NCBI GenBank assembly: GCA_035512595.1
Contig: DATKDU010000186.1
Span: 1 to 26,175 of the forward strand
Direction of reading: 5' to 3'
Length of the DNA stretch: 26,175 nucleotides
Source: DATKDU01 sp035512595
Lineage (GTDB): Bacteria; Planctomycetota; Planctomycetia; Pirellulales; Pirellulaceae
Within the stretch, counting starts at the first letter, position 1. Each line of letters starts with the position of its first letter. The position numbers and the translations under genes were made by a program. Shown piece after piece: positions 1 to 7,109 of this stretch. The notes beneath the pieces are model-generated. The model was not told the origin of the DNA, did no database searches, and was given only the letters and a program-made list of their open reading frames with translations.

Positions 1-152
1 AACGCCTGCTTCACCTTCTGCTGAAACGCGTCGAGGTCCGAGAAGACCAGGCTGCTGTCCAGTTCCACTTCGACGTGGCAGGAAGCGCCCAGGCTCCCAT
101 AGTCCGGGAGTCCGACCTTCTTGGAGAGCCCGACGTTGACGGTAAGCGGCAT
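1..152 (-). CDS. Conserved small accessory-island protein, N-terminal part
   Basis: This reading frame starts at an ATG at 152-150 and runs off the left edge, so only about 50 residues are visible. It begins MPLTVNVGLSKKVGLPDYGS and continues with a hydrophilic, beta-looking stretch containing HVEVELD. A clear ribosome-binding site (CGGAGGAAA) lies about 8 bases before the ATG and fixes the start. I recognise the opening as typical of small conserved proteins in planctomycete accessory islands, but no function is known to me. It is the fourth gene of the minus-strand series that begins with the DUF3150-like gene; about 158 bases separate it from the previous small gene. The rest of the protein and the cluster lie outside the window. 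Confidence 0.75.
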   Translation of the reverse strand, partial: MPLTVNVGLSKKVGLPDYGSLGASCHVEVELDSSLVFSDLDAFQQKVKQA

Positions 153-310
153 GACGCTTTCCTCCGGGGTTTTTCTTGGGGAAACGGGAAAGTTGCGAGG
201 GAGTGGGCCAGGAGCGGCCTGCGCGGCGCGTGCCGTGCAAGCCGCTCCCGCCAGACGTTTTCTTAGGCGACAGCCACGCGGCTGCCGTCGAGACGAAAGC
301 AACTGGAGGA

Positions 311-502
311 TCAGGCCGCTCGGCCGTAGCGATCGGCCTCGACCTGATCCCAGTCGAGGAACTGCGGCTCGGAAAGTTCTCCCGCCTCCGGATCGACAGC
401 CAACATTTGCGGGGACACGATCGAAAAGCCCCGCCGCCGGACCTCGCGGCGCGATTCACCCGTAAGCCGACTGACTTGACGTTCAAGTTCTGCTTGGGAC
501 AT
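311..502 (-). CDS. Small conserved hypothetical protein (63 aa)
   Basis: The frame is open from 577, but the likely start is the internal ATG at 502, because AAGGAA lies about 8 bases upstream and the protein then begins MSQAELERQVSRLTGESRRE. The protein is 63 residues. Its N-terminal half is an amphipathic helix-turn-helix-like stretch (SRLTGESRREVRRRGFSIV) and its C-terminal half is acidic, ending WDQVEADRYGRAA. The pattern of a short basic helix pair followed by 'RRxGFS' and an acidic WD-containing tail is one I associate with small proteins in planctomycete accessory clusters; their function is unknown. It lies between two other small genes of the same strand, consistent with one transcript. 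Binding of nucleic acid or of a partner protein is possible but is only a guess. Confidence 0.65.
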   Translation of the reverse strand: MSQAELERQVSRLTGESRREVRRRGFSIVSPQMLAVDPEAGELSEPQFLDWDQVEADRYGRAA

Positions 503-613
503 GGAACAATTCCTTGGGTCAGGGGGGAACAGAAACAAACGCAGCCGGCCCCAGCGCGCGCCGGGACTGGCATGCACAAAGGGGACTTACTTCGGGGGCG
601 GGCTGAAGCCTGC

Positions 614-862
614 CTACCTGGCTGACGGAACAAGCCAGTTGGACTCAAGCCAATCATGCTCGGCGGCCAGCGCCTGACTGCGGAGCGGGAAGGGGCCCAG
701 ACAGGGGCCACCGACCGGGCTCAGATCCGCCAGCCACTGGCCCTGCTCGTCGGGCTCGACATGGGAGGCCCGTGAGATCGTGGATCGGCCCAGAGCCGAG
801 AGATCCACGGCTTCGTCGTAGACATAGCGGACTTGGCCGCTGGCGGTGATGACCAATTGCAT
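614..862 (-). CDS. Small conserved hypothetical protein (82 aa)
   Basis: The frame can begin at a GTG at 871, but the ATG at 862 is preferred: AGGTG lies about 7 bases upstream and the protein then begins MQLVITASGQVRYVYDEAVD. It has 82 residues with a beta-strand-like N-terminus, a central LSALGRSTISRASHVEP segment, a conserved-looking 'WLADLSPVGGP.LGPF' block and a short C-terminal helix (SQALAAEHDWLESNWL). I recognise this layout from many planctomycete accessory clusters, where it accompanies DUF3150-like genes; no biochemical function is known to me. It follows the DUF3150-like gene by only 9 bases, so the two are almost certainly co-transcribed. Confidence 0.75.
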   Translation of the reverse strand: MQLVITASGQVRYVYDEAVDLSALGRSTISRASHVEPDEQGQWLADLSPVGGPCLGPFPLRSQALAAEHDWLESNWLVPSAR

Positions 863-871
863 GGCGGTCAC

Positions 872-1816
872 CTAGCGGGGCCGGCGCAGGATGGCGCGCC
901 GCGGCCGGTCGACGAGCATGCCCTCGATCTGGCTCTGGACGCCGGCCAGCTGCGAGGCGATCTGCTGCCGCAGCTGCGTGTCGTCGCGGAGCGCCTGGGG
1001 CTGCACGCCGCGGACAATCCGCGACGCCTGCTCGACCAGCTGATCGAGCTGCTCGCTGGAGCGGACGTTGAGATGTCGAAATCGCTGAAAGAACTCCGAC
1101 AGGTTCTGCACGGCCGAGTCACGAAAGATCTTCTCGCGGCCGTCTTCGCTGCCGCTGAGCCGTTCGCTGAGGTGGGATACCAGCTTGCCAAACTCCTCCG
1201 TGAAAGCTTCCTCGGCCAGCCGGATGCACTCCTCGAAGCGGGCCGCGATCCTACGGGATTCTTCTTCGTACAGAGCTGGCGAGAGCTGCTGGAGATACGC
1301 CGGAGGCTCGCAATTGGGATATTCCCACGTCACGCCAAATAGGCCGACCAGCGACTCGGGGTAGTCGGCCGGATTATACAGCCGGCCTAACCGGCGACGG
1401 GCTGCGGCCTTGAGCTCAGAAAAATGGCGGTCAAGGTTGGCCACCGCTTCGTCGAGCTCCTGCCGCAAGCTGGTGAGCTTGGTGTCGAACAGGCCAATCT
1501 CATCGCGGCGGATCAACCTTATACCAGGCTCCGGGTACGGCACCGACATACTCCTCAAGAACTGGACGATTTGCGACTTCAGGGCCGTCACCGCTTTGAA
1601 GGCCGGATGGGAAGTATCGATCAGCTTCTTGCCGGCGCTCAGATACGCGCCTTCGGCACCGAAGGCGTCGGCGGCTTGGGCTTTCTGCTCGGTGTTCAGC
1701 GACTTTCGGACGCCGAACCAGGTAAAGTGCAGGGCCACGGCCGCCATCGTCCCCCGCAGCCGCTGGGCCGGGGAAAGCGAGCTGTCGGCCCGTGGCTCAT
1801 CAACCAATGTGGTCAT
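872..1816 (-). CDS. DUF3150-like helical protein of an accessory cluster (314 aa)
   Basis: This 314-residue protein is soluble, with no signal peptide or membrane segment, and is strongly helical. After a short polar N-terminus it has an ALHFTWFGVRKSLNTEQKAQ motif, then long charged helices rich in Glu, Arg and Leu and likely to form coiled coils. Size, composition and the VALHFTWFG...K region suggest the DUF3150 family, whose members sit in plasmid, phage-like and island clusters; this assignment is from memory and tentative. It is the first gene of the minus-strand series, since almost 400 bases upstream lack a convincing gene, and it is followed after 9 bases by the 82-residue protein. No catalytic motif is visible, so I assign no function. 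Confidence 0.7.
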   Translation of the reverse strand: MTTLVDEPRADSSLSPAQRLRGTMAAVALHFTWFGVRKSLNTEQKAQAADAFGAEGAYLSAGKKLIDTSHPAFKAVTALKSQIVQFLRSMSVPYPEPGIRLIRRDEIGLFDTKLTSLRQELDEAVANLDRHFSELKAAARRRLGRLYNPADYPESLVGLFGVTWEYPNCEPPAYLQQLSPALYEEESRRIAARFEECIRLAEEAFTEEFGKLVSHLSERLSGSEDGREKIFRDSAVQNLSEFFQRFRHLNVRSSEQLDQLVEQASRIVRGVQPQALRDDTQLRQQIASQLAGVQSQIEGMLVDRPRRAILRRPR

Positions 1817-2215
1817 GCGTAGTGGTTCCTGTGGATGTTGTGGTGACGGGGAAGAACGGAATTACAATCGCCGGCCCTGGCGGCTTTCGCAGCGTGCTGT
1901 AGCGAGCCAGCGGCGACCGGTCGTCGTTTGGGCAGAAGACGTACAGCTGCTCGGAAGCGGAAATGCCAGGGCTCAGCCGGAGAGAGCGGACTATTTGCGA
2001 GCCGGTTGAAATTCGCCGCTTCGTCGCAGCTCGGCGTCCTGCCGGCTCGGTTAAGCAATCCGGCTCGATTGCTCCGCGAGATTCGTGTGTCCGCTCGAAG
2101 CTTGAAGCTAAGTCGGTCGATGTGACCGACGCGAGTTGAAGCACGCTATCGCAAATTGGTTACGGCGGCAGTATTGAGGGTATCCTCGCCAAGAGTTACC
2201 TTTTGTTCCCGGGAA
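1817..2215. other. Intergenic region without a convincing gene
   Basis: This 399-base stretch separates the end of the second esterase gene from the start of the DUF3150-like gene and should contain the promoter of the latter. Two overlapping minus-strand frames of 81 and 114 codons cross it, but both are Arg/Ala/Pro-rich, look like no family I know, and read as chance frames in GC-rich DNA. One ends with a stop overlapping the DUF3150-like ATG, which could be coincidence. The region contains the repeated palindrome at 2113-2129. No strong -35/-10 pair was found by eye, and no terminator with a U-tract follows the esterase gene. Confidence 0.5.
2113..2129. repeat. 17-bp imperfect palindrome, first copy
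   Basis: The sequence TCGGTCGATGTGACCGA has six-base inverted arms (TCGGTC/GACCGA) around GATGT. The identical 17 bases occur again at 23712-23728. In one forward frame both copies, with flanking bases, spell SVDVTDAS using partly different synonymous codons. They may therefore be remnants of a shared coding sequence instead of, or as well as, a protein-binding site. Confidence 0.6.
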
Positions 2216-3451
2216 CTAGTTCGCTTTTGGCGAAGAACGAAGCTTTATCAGTTCCGCTGCGAAAGCCTGGCCCATGAGGGCGAATGTCTTCGCGCAGCCG
2301 AGATAGTGGTAGCCCTGGTTCGACGCGCCCCGCTGCCACACAGCGGCTTCAGCCGGGGAGATGATTTTGGCCTCAAAGTGCTTCACATATTCGCGCTGCT
2401 GCGCTTCGGTCATCGAGCCGTCCTTGTTCGCGTGGTCCTTGTGTTTGCTGCGCAGAAAATAGGCCATTTGCGATACCTGTTCCCGTTTGTCGGCAATTGC
2501 GCCAAGTTCCTCGGACCAGAACGGCGCGGTCGGCACGGCGACAACATTGCCTTGGAATTCCGGCAGCGCCGCCGGTGCCGCCATCGCCTTGCGGAACTCG
2601 AGGGTCTGCGGGTTCGCCTTTTCGCCGCCAACTCCCAACACCCCAATCGCGAACGGCAACTGGGGGGCGTTCAACTCCTTGCGGACATCGCGGATGAAAT
2701 GAGCCAAGACGTCGCTGTAGGCATCGTAGCCGCCGGGGTGGGCTCGATCGGGGTACGTGCCGGAATCGACCAGATCGTTCCAGCCTTGAAACCAGACAAA
2801 GCCCGCGAGTTCGTAACCTTGCTTGGGGTCGTATTCGGGACAGACCCGCTTGATGTCGGCCAGCACCGCTTTCACGTGCTGGAGCATGAGGTGGTAATAA
2901 CGACCTGTTTCTTGGGCTTTGGCCGCTTTGACCTCATCGAGGTTCTTGCCCTGCTTCTGAAAGTTGGCAAGCTGCTCTGCGCTGAAAACGTAAGGGCCGG
3001 CGCTGGGCGGCCGGAAATCGGTATGCAGGCTCTTGCCGCCCCAAGCCGTTTTGATGATCAAGACGGGCTCGTCGTAAGCCTCGTCCAGGGTGATGCCGAA
3101 CGTGAACTCGGGACCGATCTTGCCGCCGTCCTCTTGCGGATTGCGCCGCGAGCCGTAACCGGCCGTGAGTTTGCCAAACCCCTCGCCGTTGTCGTCCCCG
3201 CTGCCGGTGAAGTAGCTGATATAGACGTCATCGCAGGTGCGCGGCTTTCCGTCGGCGCCGCGCATCTTCTTGAGCAGCGGCGCGGTTGCCGGATCGTCAC
3301 CGATGTAGTCGAAGGTTTCGATCCTGGCATGCCCCTCCATGTTCGACTGCCCCGCCAGGATGTACACCCGAAGCGGCTTGCCGTAGGCACTTGCGGTCAG
3401 GACGGCCGCCAGCAGCAGTCCGAGGAGCGAATTTGTCAGCAGCCGTTTCAT
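2216..3451 (-). CDS. Secreted sialate O-acetylesterase-type (SASA/DUF303) SGNH hydrolase
   Basis: The 411-residue protein has a signal peptide (MKRLLTNSLLGLLLAAVLTA, cleavage near SAYG-K) and opens its mature part with VYILAGQSNMEG. GQSN is the block I motif of the SASA esterase family, with Ser36 as the probable nucleophile. The catalytic His is probably in NQGYHYLG (His382). Other family-like segments are GPEFTFG, IIKTAWGGKSL and GFVWFQGWND. The family removes acetyl groups from sugars (sialate or xylan-type substrates) outside the cytoplasm; the exact substrate cannot be read from sequence. Its ATG overlaps the stop of the upstream metallopeptidase gene by four bases (ATGA), indicating translational coupling. 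It is the last gene of the long operon and the second esterase of this family in it. Confidence 0.88.
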   Translation of the reverse strand: MKRLLTNSLLGLLLAAVLTASAYGKPLRVYILAGQSNMEGHARIETFDYIGDDPATAPLLKKMRGADGKPRTCDDVYISYFTGSGDDNGEGFGKLTAGYGSRRNPQEDGGKIGPEFTFGITLDEAYDEPVLIIKTAWGGKSLHTDFRPPSAGPYVFSAEQLANFQKQGKNLDEVKAAKAQETGRYYHLMLQHVKAVLADIKRVCPEYDPKQGYELAGFVWFQGWNDLVDSGTYPDRAHPGGYDAYSDVLAHFIRDVRKELNAPQLPFAIGVLGVGGEKANPQTLEFRKAMAAPAALPEFQGNVVAVPTAPFWSEELGAIADKREQVSQMAYFLRSKHKDHANKDGSMTEAQQREYVKHFEAKIISPAEAAVWQRGASNQGYHYLGCAKTFALMGQAFAAELIKLRSSPKAN

Positions 3452-5295
3452 CGTGTCGGTCCTTTCCAGAGCTTTTCCAGCAGGTTGAACATTCCCGAGT
3501 CGTACGCCTGCAATTGCGGGCGTGTATAAGGGAAGAAATCGTTTTCGGCGAAGAACGCCTCGGTATTCTCGGCAAAGTACTCTTGCGGATTGGTCAGGGC
3601 ATAGGCGCGATCCATCCGCTTGCGGCCCTCGGAATCCTGTCGCTCGACGCGGTCGTATTTGCCCGACGCTTTGGCAGCTTCATAAGCCGCCTTGATGCCC
3701 GCGTGGTCGTTGCCGAGCACGCGGTCGTGGTAGGCGTGCGCGAGTTCGTGCAGCACGAAGGCCGGCATCCGCCGACATTCGGCCTCGAAGTCACGCGTGT
3801 TGGTAAACTCGACGGCCTGCGCCATTGCCGGGTCGCGTTGGTTCGCCAGCAGCCAACCCTGGTCGGGATGATACTCGGCCCGGGCCGGCGTGCCATCGTA
3901 GGGAGGGGAGACATACAGCGGCACTTTTTTCAGTTCATCCACGGCCTTCGCCGGGACAACTTGCGTGATTCGCTCCAACTGGGCTTGCATCAGATTCAGC
4001 GCTTGCTCGGTCGTCGCCTTTTCGGATTCGCTGAGCAACTTGCGGCTGATGTGAACCTGCCAGCCCGCGATGTCGCGCGTTTCGCGGCCGTCGGGATTAT
4101 TGGCGGCGCGATCGCGGGACTGTGCGGCGGCGCGAATCTGCCGTTTGGCCTCCTGCAAACGCATTGGCCACACAAACTCCGGCGCCTTTGCCGGATCGTA
4201 GCCGGCCAGATGGCCGGTAAGGCGCGTGGCCGGCTTGGTGCACTTTAGCTTCGTGTCGCCGAAGACCTCGCGGCACAGCGCGGCCAGGCCCGGGTCGTAT
4301 TCCAGCAATTCCGTGCGCGTGTTGACGTGGTTGTGGTCATGGTCGTCCTCGCGGTTATTGTCGAACCACGACTGCACGCCCTCGGCAAAGTATTCGTGAT
4401 GGTTCACCGCCGCGTATTTGCCTTTCCATAATCCCGCCAGCATCGCGGCGTCGTAAGCGGCCTTCACGCGGGCATCGAATTCGGGATCTACATTCGCCAT
4501 CCCGCGCAGGTGAATGTTGTGGGCAAACTCATGGATGAGGATGCATTCGGCCGCATAGGGATCGCCCCGATAGCGGAGCAAGTTTTCTTCCCCGCACGAG
4601 CAAAACGGATCGGTCTCGCTGCCGCCCATGCCGCGCGCGCGGGCGTCGCGATAATCGCGCGCGGAGATGCCCGTAAAGCCCGGCACCGGCTGCTCCGCGA
4701 GCCACTTCCACTCGGGCTGGTCGGTGGTGAATTCGTTCCACGCAAGGATGCTGAGTCTCGCGCCGCTCTTGATCATCGCCGAGCGGACATCCGGCCGCTG
4801 GGCCAGCATCAGGTCCACGAGATAAGCCGCCTCCTTGAGCGCATAAGGATTCACCGCCGCTAAAGCCACGATGGGAAACCCGCCGGCAGTCACACGCTGC
4901 GTGTAGAACGCCGGGATGCCATGTGCATCGGGCGGATCAAACCGCATCGCCTGCACCGGAACTTCGCTGGTGACAATGCGCTCGGCTTTGTCCCCCTGGC
5001 TCACGACGGCAAAGCGATGGCCGAGCGTGGTGGTGATGAGCGTGTGTTCGCCCGGCGCCACTGATCCGTTTGATACGCGCTCGGTGTCGGACTTGAGCCA
5101 GAAGACATCCACGGCTTGCCCGCTGCCGTTGATGATTTGCAGCGTTGGCCGCCGCGCCTCGGCAGGTATCGCCGGGCTGAAACCGGCGAGGAATGCGAGA
5201 AAAATGATGCCCGCCAGGGAGCGCAGCGTGGCGGTGAACTGGAATGGGGAACTGAATGGCACGTGCGCGGTCCGCATCTGCTTTACGTCTCTCAT
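3448..5295 (-). CDS. Secreted protein with VHL-like beta domain and two HExxH metallopeptidase modules
   Basis: The frame opens at a GTG at 5310, but the ATG at 5295 (GGAG about 9 bases upstream) is preferred and gives 615 residues; numbering follows that start. A signal peptide ends near PAEA (about residue 46). Residues about 50-96 match the VHL beta domain without gaps: human Trp88, His115 and the PG and GH pairs correspond to Trp66, His93, Pro81-Gly82 and Gly92-His93. Two separate zinc-peptidase-like modules follow: HEFAH at 255-259 with HEYFAE at 300-305, and HELAH at 516-520 with QEYFAE at 571-576. Each pairs an HExxH helix with a downstream glutamate helix, as in gluzincins; the E-Y-F-A-E form recalls the anthrax lethal factor-like group. 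The protein probably acts outside the cytoplasm on proteins. It lies 242 bases after the sulfatase gene and overlaps the second esterase gene by four bases. The metallopeptidase role is inferred from motifs only. Confidence 0.8.
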   Translation of the reverse strand: MRDVKQMRTAHVPFSSPFQFTATLRSLAGIIFLAFLAGFSPAIPAEARRPTLQIINGSGQAVDVFWLKSDTERVSNGSVAPGEHTLITTTLGHRFAVVSQGDKAERIVTSEVPVQAMRFDPPDAHGIPAFYTQRVTAGGFPIVALAAVNPYALKEAAYLVDLMLAQRPDVRSAMIKSGARLSILAWNEFTTDQPEWKWLAEQPVPGFTGISARDYRDARARGMGGSETDPFCSCGEENLLRYRGDPYAAECILIHEFAHNIHLRGMANVDPEFDARVKAAYDAAMLAGLWKGKYAAVNHHEYFAEGVQSWFDNNREDDHDHNHVNTRTELLEYDPGLAALCREVFGDTKLKCTKPATRLTGHLAGYDPAKAPEFVWPMRLQEAKRQIRAAAQSRDRAANNPDGRETRDIAGWQVHISRKLLSESEKATTEQALNLMQAQLERITQVVPAKAVDELKKVPLYVSPPYDGTPARAEYHPDQGWLLANQRDPAMAQAVEFTNTRDFEAECRRMPAFVLHELAHAYHDRVLGNDHAGIKAAYEAAKASGKYDRVERQDSEGRKRMDRAYALTNPQEYFAENTEAFFAENDFFPYTRPQLQAYDSGMFNLLEKLWKGPTR

Positions 5296-5447
5296 TGTAT
5301 TCGGCTCCACGAAAGTTCAGCGCTGGTCATAACCGGATATCCGGAAGTTACAGAGACACCGTTCGCACGATGGTGCTGCCGATCTGCGCCGCAACCGAGG
5401 AACAGGAGCCAGGCTAAAGTTAACAATGGTCGGTACGTCGTCGTGGG

Positions 5448-5528
5448 TTACAGTGGTTTAGGGCTGCTCAACACGCGATCCATCAGCACCGCCATGTCGC
5501 CGCGGGTGGCCCCGACAGCCGCCGCCAA
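5448..5528 (-). other. Possible 26-codon microORF in the sulfatase-metallopeptidase gap
   Basis: The 242-base gap between the sulfatase stop and the next gene contains a short frame that starts at TTG (5528) directly after a strong GGAGG and ends at TAA (5450-5448). It is in the same frame as the sulfatase, whose TAG stop lies only a few codons upstream, so an alternative reading is a former C-terminal extension of that gene. The peptide includes GATRGDMAVLMDRVLSS and has no recognisable family. A perfect 12-base palindrome (CCGGATATCCGG, 5333-5344) lies about 40 bases before the next ATG and could be an operator, though such palindromes are expected several times by chance in a window this size. 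Confidence 0.25.
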
Positions 5529-5537
5529 CGCGGCCTC

Positions 5538-7109
5538 CTAATTCCCCGCCCGGTTGTCCCAGATGATGTTCACGTCGTTCATTTGCTTGGGGCCAGGTGT
5601 GCTTCGACCGTCGGTGACATAGCGTTCCATCAGGGTCGCCAGTTGCTGCACCTGCGCGGTCTCGGCGTCGTAGCGGTTATTTTTCTGCATGGGATCAGTC
5701 GAGAGGTTGTACAGCTCGCCAGCAGCGGAGTGCGGCTCGTACCCGCGATCCTCCTGAAACCAGGCTGGTTCGCCTTGTTTGCGGTTGTCGTCGCCCGTCG
5801 GCGCGAAGATGAGCACCCAGTCGCCGCGGCGGATCGCGAACTTGCCTTGAGCGGAGTGATGCACCGTCGCTTCCCGCAGCGGAGCCTCTCGTTGGTCGCC
5901 GAACATGGCGGGCAAAATGTTGACGCTGTCCACGCCCGCGTCGGCCGGAAGTCTTACATCGAGCAAGGCAGCCAGCGTCGCCAAGAGATCGACATGGCAA
6001 ACGGTTTCGTCACAGGTGCTCGCCGCTTGGATTTTTTCCGGCCACCGGACAATGAACGGGACTCGATGGCCCCCCTCCCAGGCGTCCCGCTTCACGCCCC
6101 GGAGCGAACCCATGCTCGCGTGACCAAACTTCTTCAGCCGTGCATAGGCGCCGGGGTTTACTTCGCCGGCCACTTCCGCGCCGTTGTCGCTGGTGAAGAA
6201 CACAAGTGTATTCTTGGCGACGCCGCTGCTCTGCAGGGCGCTGAGCACTTGGCCCACCACATGGTCGGTCTGCATGACGAAATCACCATACTCGCCTGCC
6301 TGGCTCTGACCCTGGAACGCCGGCGAAGGGACGACCGGATAATGGGGCGATGTCAGCGGCAGAAAAAGAAAGAACGGCTTGCCCCCTTGCGCGGCGGCCT
6401 CGATGTACTGGACCGCGCGTCGTTCCAATTCCGGCAGCACATCCACTAACCTCCAACCGGGCAGCATTGGGCCGGCAATGTTAAATGCGTCGCGACCAAC
6501 GGGTGCGGCGGCCGAGGGAATGCCGAGCGTGCGGTCGTTCTTCAGAAAGCAGTACGGTGGATAGTTCGGAACATCCGTCCCGAAATAGAGGTCAAAGCCG
6601 CGCGTCGTCGGCCCGTCGGGAATCGGACTCGAAAAATCCCGCTGGCCGCCGTCACCCGGCTGGGGCCAGCCCCAGCCGAGATGCCACTTGCCGATACACG
6701 CCGTGATGTACCCCTGCTCGCGCAGCAGCTCCGCAACCGTGAGCTGCGAATCGGCGATGAGCGGCTGCGAAAATGGCCCGAGCACATTCCGCTGCAATCG
6801 CGTCCGCCAGGCGTAGCGCCCGGTGAGCAACCCATAGCGCGTCGGCGTGCAAACCGCTGACGGCGAATGCGCGTCGGTGAAACGCCTGCCTTCCGCCGCC
6901 AGCCGATCAATGTTCGGCGTGGCGATCTTCGACGCGGGGTTGTAACAGCCGACATCACCATAACCCAGATCGTCCGCCAGGATGTAAACGATGCTCGGTT
7001 TCGACAATTCGGCGGCTCGCACCGAGGCAACGAGCGACCCGGCCGCCACAAGTGTCAGCAGCACGGCCCGGGCAACGTAGCGAGCAAGTGATTTCATCGT
7101 GTTCATCAT
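5538..7109 (-). CDS. Secreted type I (formylglycine-dependent) sulfatase
   Basis: The protein belongs to the arylsulfatase/alkaline-phosphatase-like superfamily and hydrolyses a sulfate ester, probably on a polysaccharide or glycoprotein. A signal peptide ends near VRAA-E, followed by VYILADDLGYGDVGC with the metal-binding Asp pair. The signature SAVCTPTRYGLLTGRY (Cys87 of CTPTR, counting from the ATG at 7109) is the site converted to formylglycine. GKWHLG and FFTSDNGAE supply further active-site residues. At 523 residues it is of normal length. The start is uncertain: GTG at 7112 and ATGs at 7109, 7106 and 7097 are all possible; 7109 shares one base with the stop of the upstream esterase gene (TGATG). 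No separate formylglycine-generating enzyme is encoded in the window, so activation must come from elsewhere. The desulfated substrate is not identifiable. Confidence 0.93.
   Translation of the reverse strand: MMNTMKSLARYVARAVLLTLVAAGSLVASVRAAELSKPSIVYILADDLGYGDVGCYNPASKIATPNIDRLAAEGRRFTDAHSPSAVCTPTRYGLLTGRYAWRTRLQRNVLGPFSQPLIADSQLTVAELLREQGYITACIGKWHLGWGWPQPGDGGQRDFSSPIPDGPTTRGFDLYFGTDVPNYPPYCFLKNDRTLGIPSAAAPVGRDAFNIAGPMLPGWRLVDVLPELERRAVQYIEAAAQGGKPFFLFLPLTSPHYPVVPSPAFQGQSQAGEYGDFVMQTDHVVGQVLSALQSSGVAKNTLVFFTSDNGAEVAGEVNPGAYARLKKFGHASMGSLRGVKRDAWEGGHRVPFIVRWPEKIQAASTCDETVCHVDLLATLAALLDVRLPADAGVDSVNILPAMFGDQREAPLREATVHHSAQGKFAIRRGDWVLIFAPTGDDNRKQGEPAWFQEDRGYEPHSAAGELYNLSTDPMQKNNRYDAETAQVQQLATLMERYVTDGRSTPGPKQMNDVNIIWDNRAGN

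Noticed and set aside
211..248. Inverted repeat GGAGCGGC/GCCGCTCC with a T-rich stretch on the plus-strand side, resembling a terminator.
   Set aside because: The only supported genes here read the other way, so the T-rich side is wrong for them, and the loop is long.
1813..2144. Two overlapping minus-strand frames before the DUF3150-like gene, one ending on its ATG.
   Set aside because: Composition is Arg/Ala/Pro-rich, no motif is recognisable, and start context is poor; coding status cannot be supported.
2205..2216. Perfect palindrome GTTCCCGGGAAC at the end of the second esterase gene.
   Set aside because: Twelve-base palindromes are expected several times by chance in 26 kb, and no U-tract follows in the direction of transcription.
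2156..3529. A 457-codon plus-strand frame antisense to the second esterase gene, and similar long antisense frames over most genes.
   Set aside because: These mirror well-supported minus-strand genes with signal peptides and motifs; long antisense frames are expected in GC-rich DNA with this codon use.
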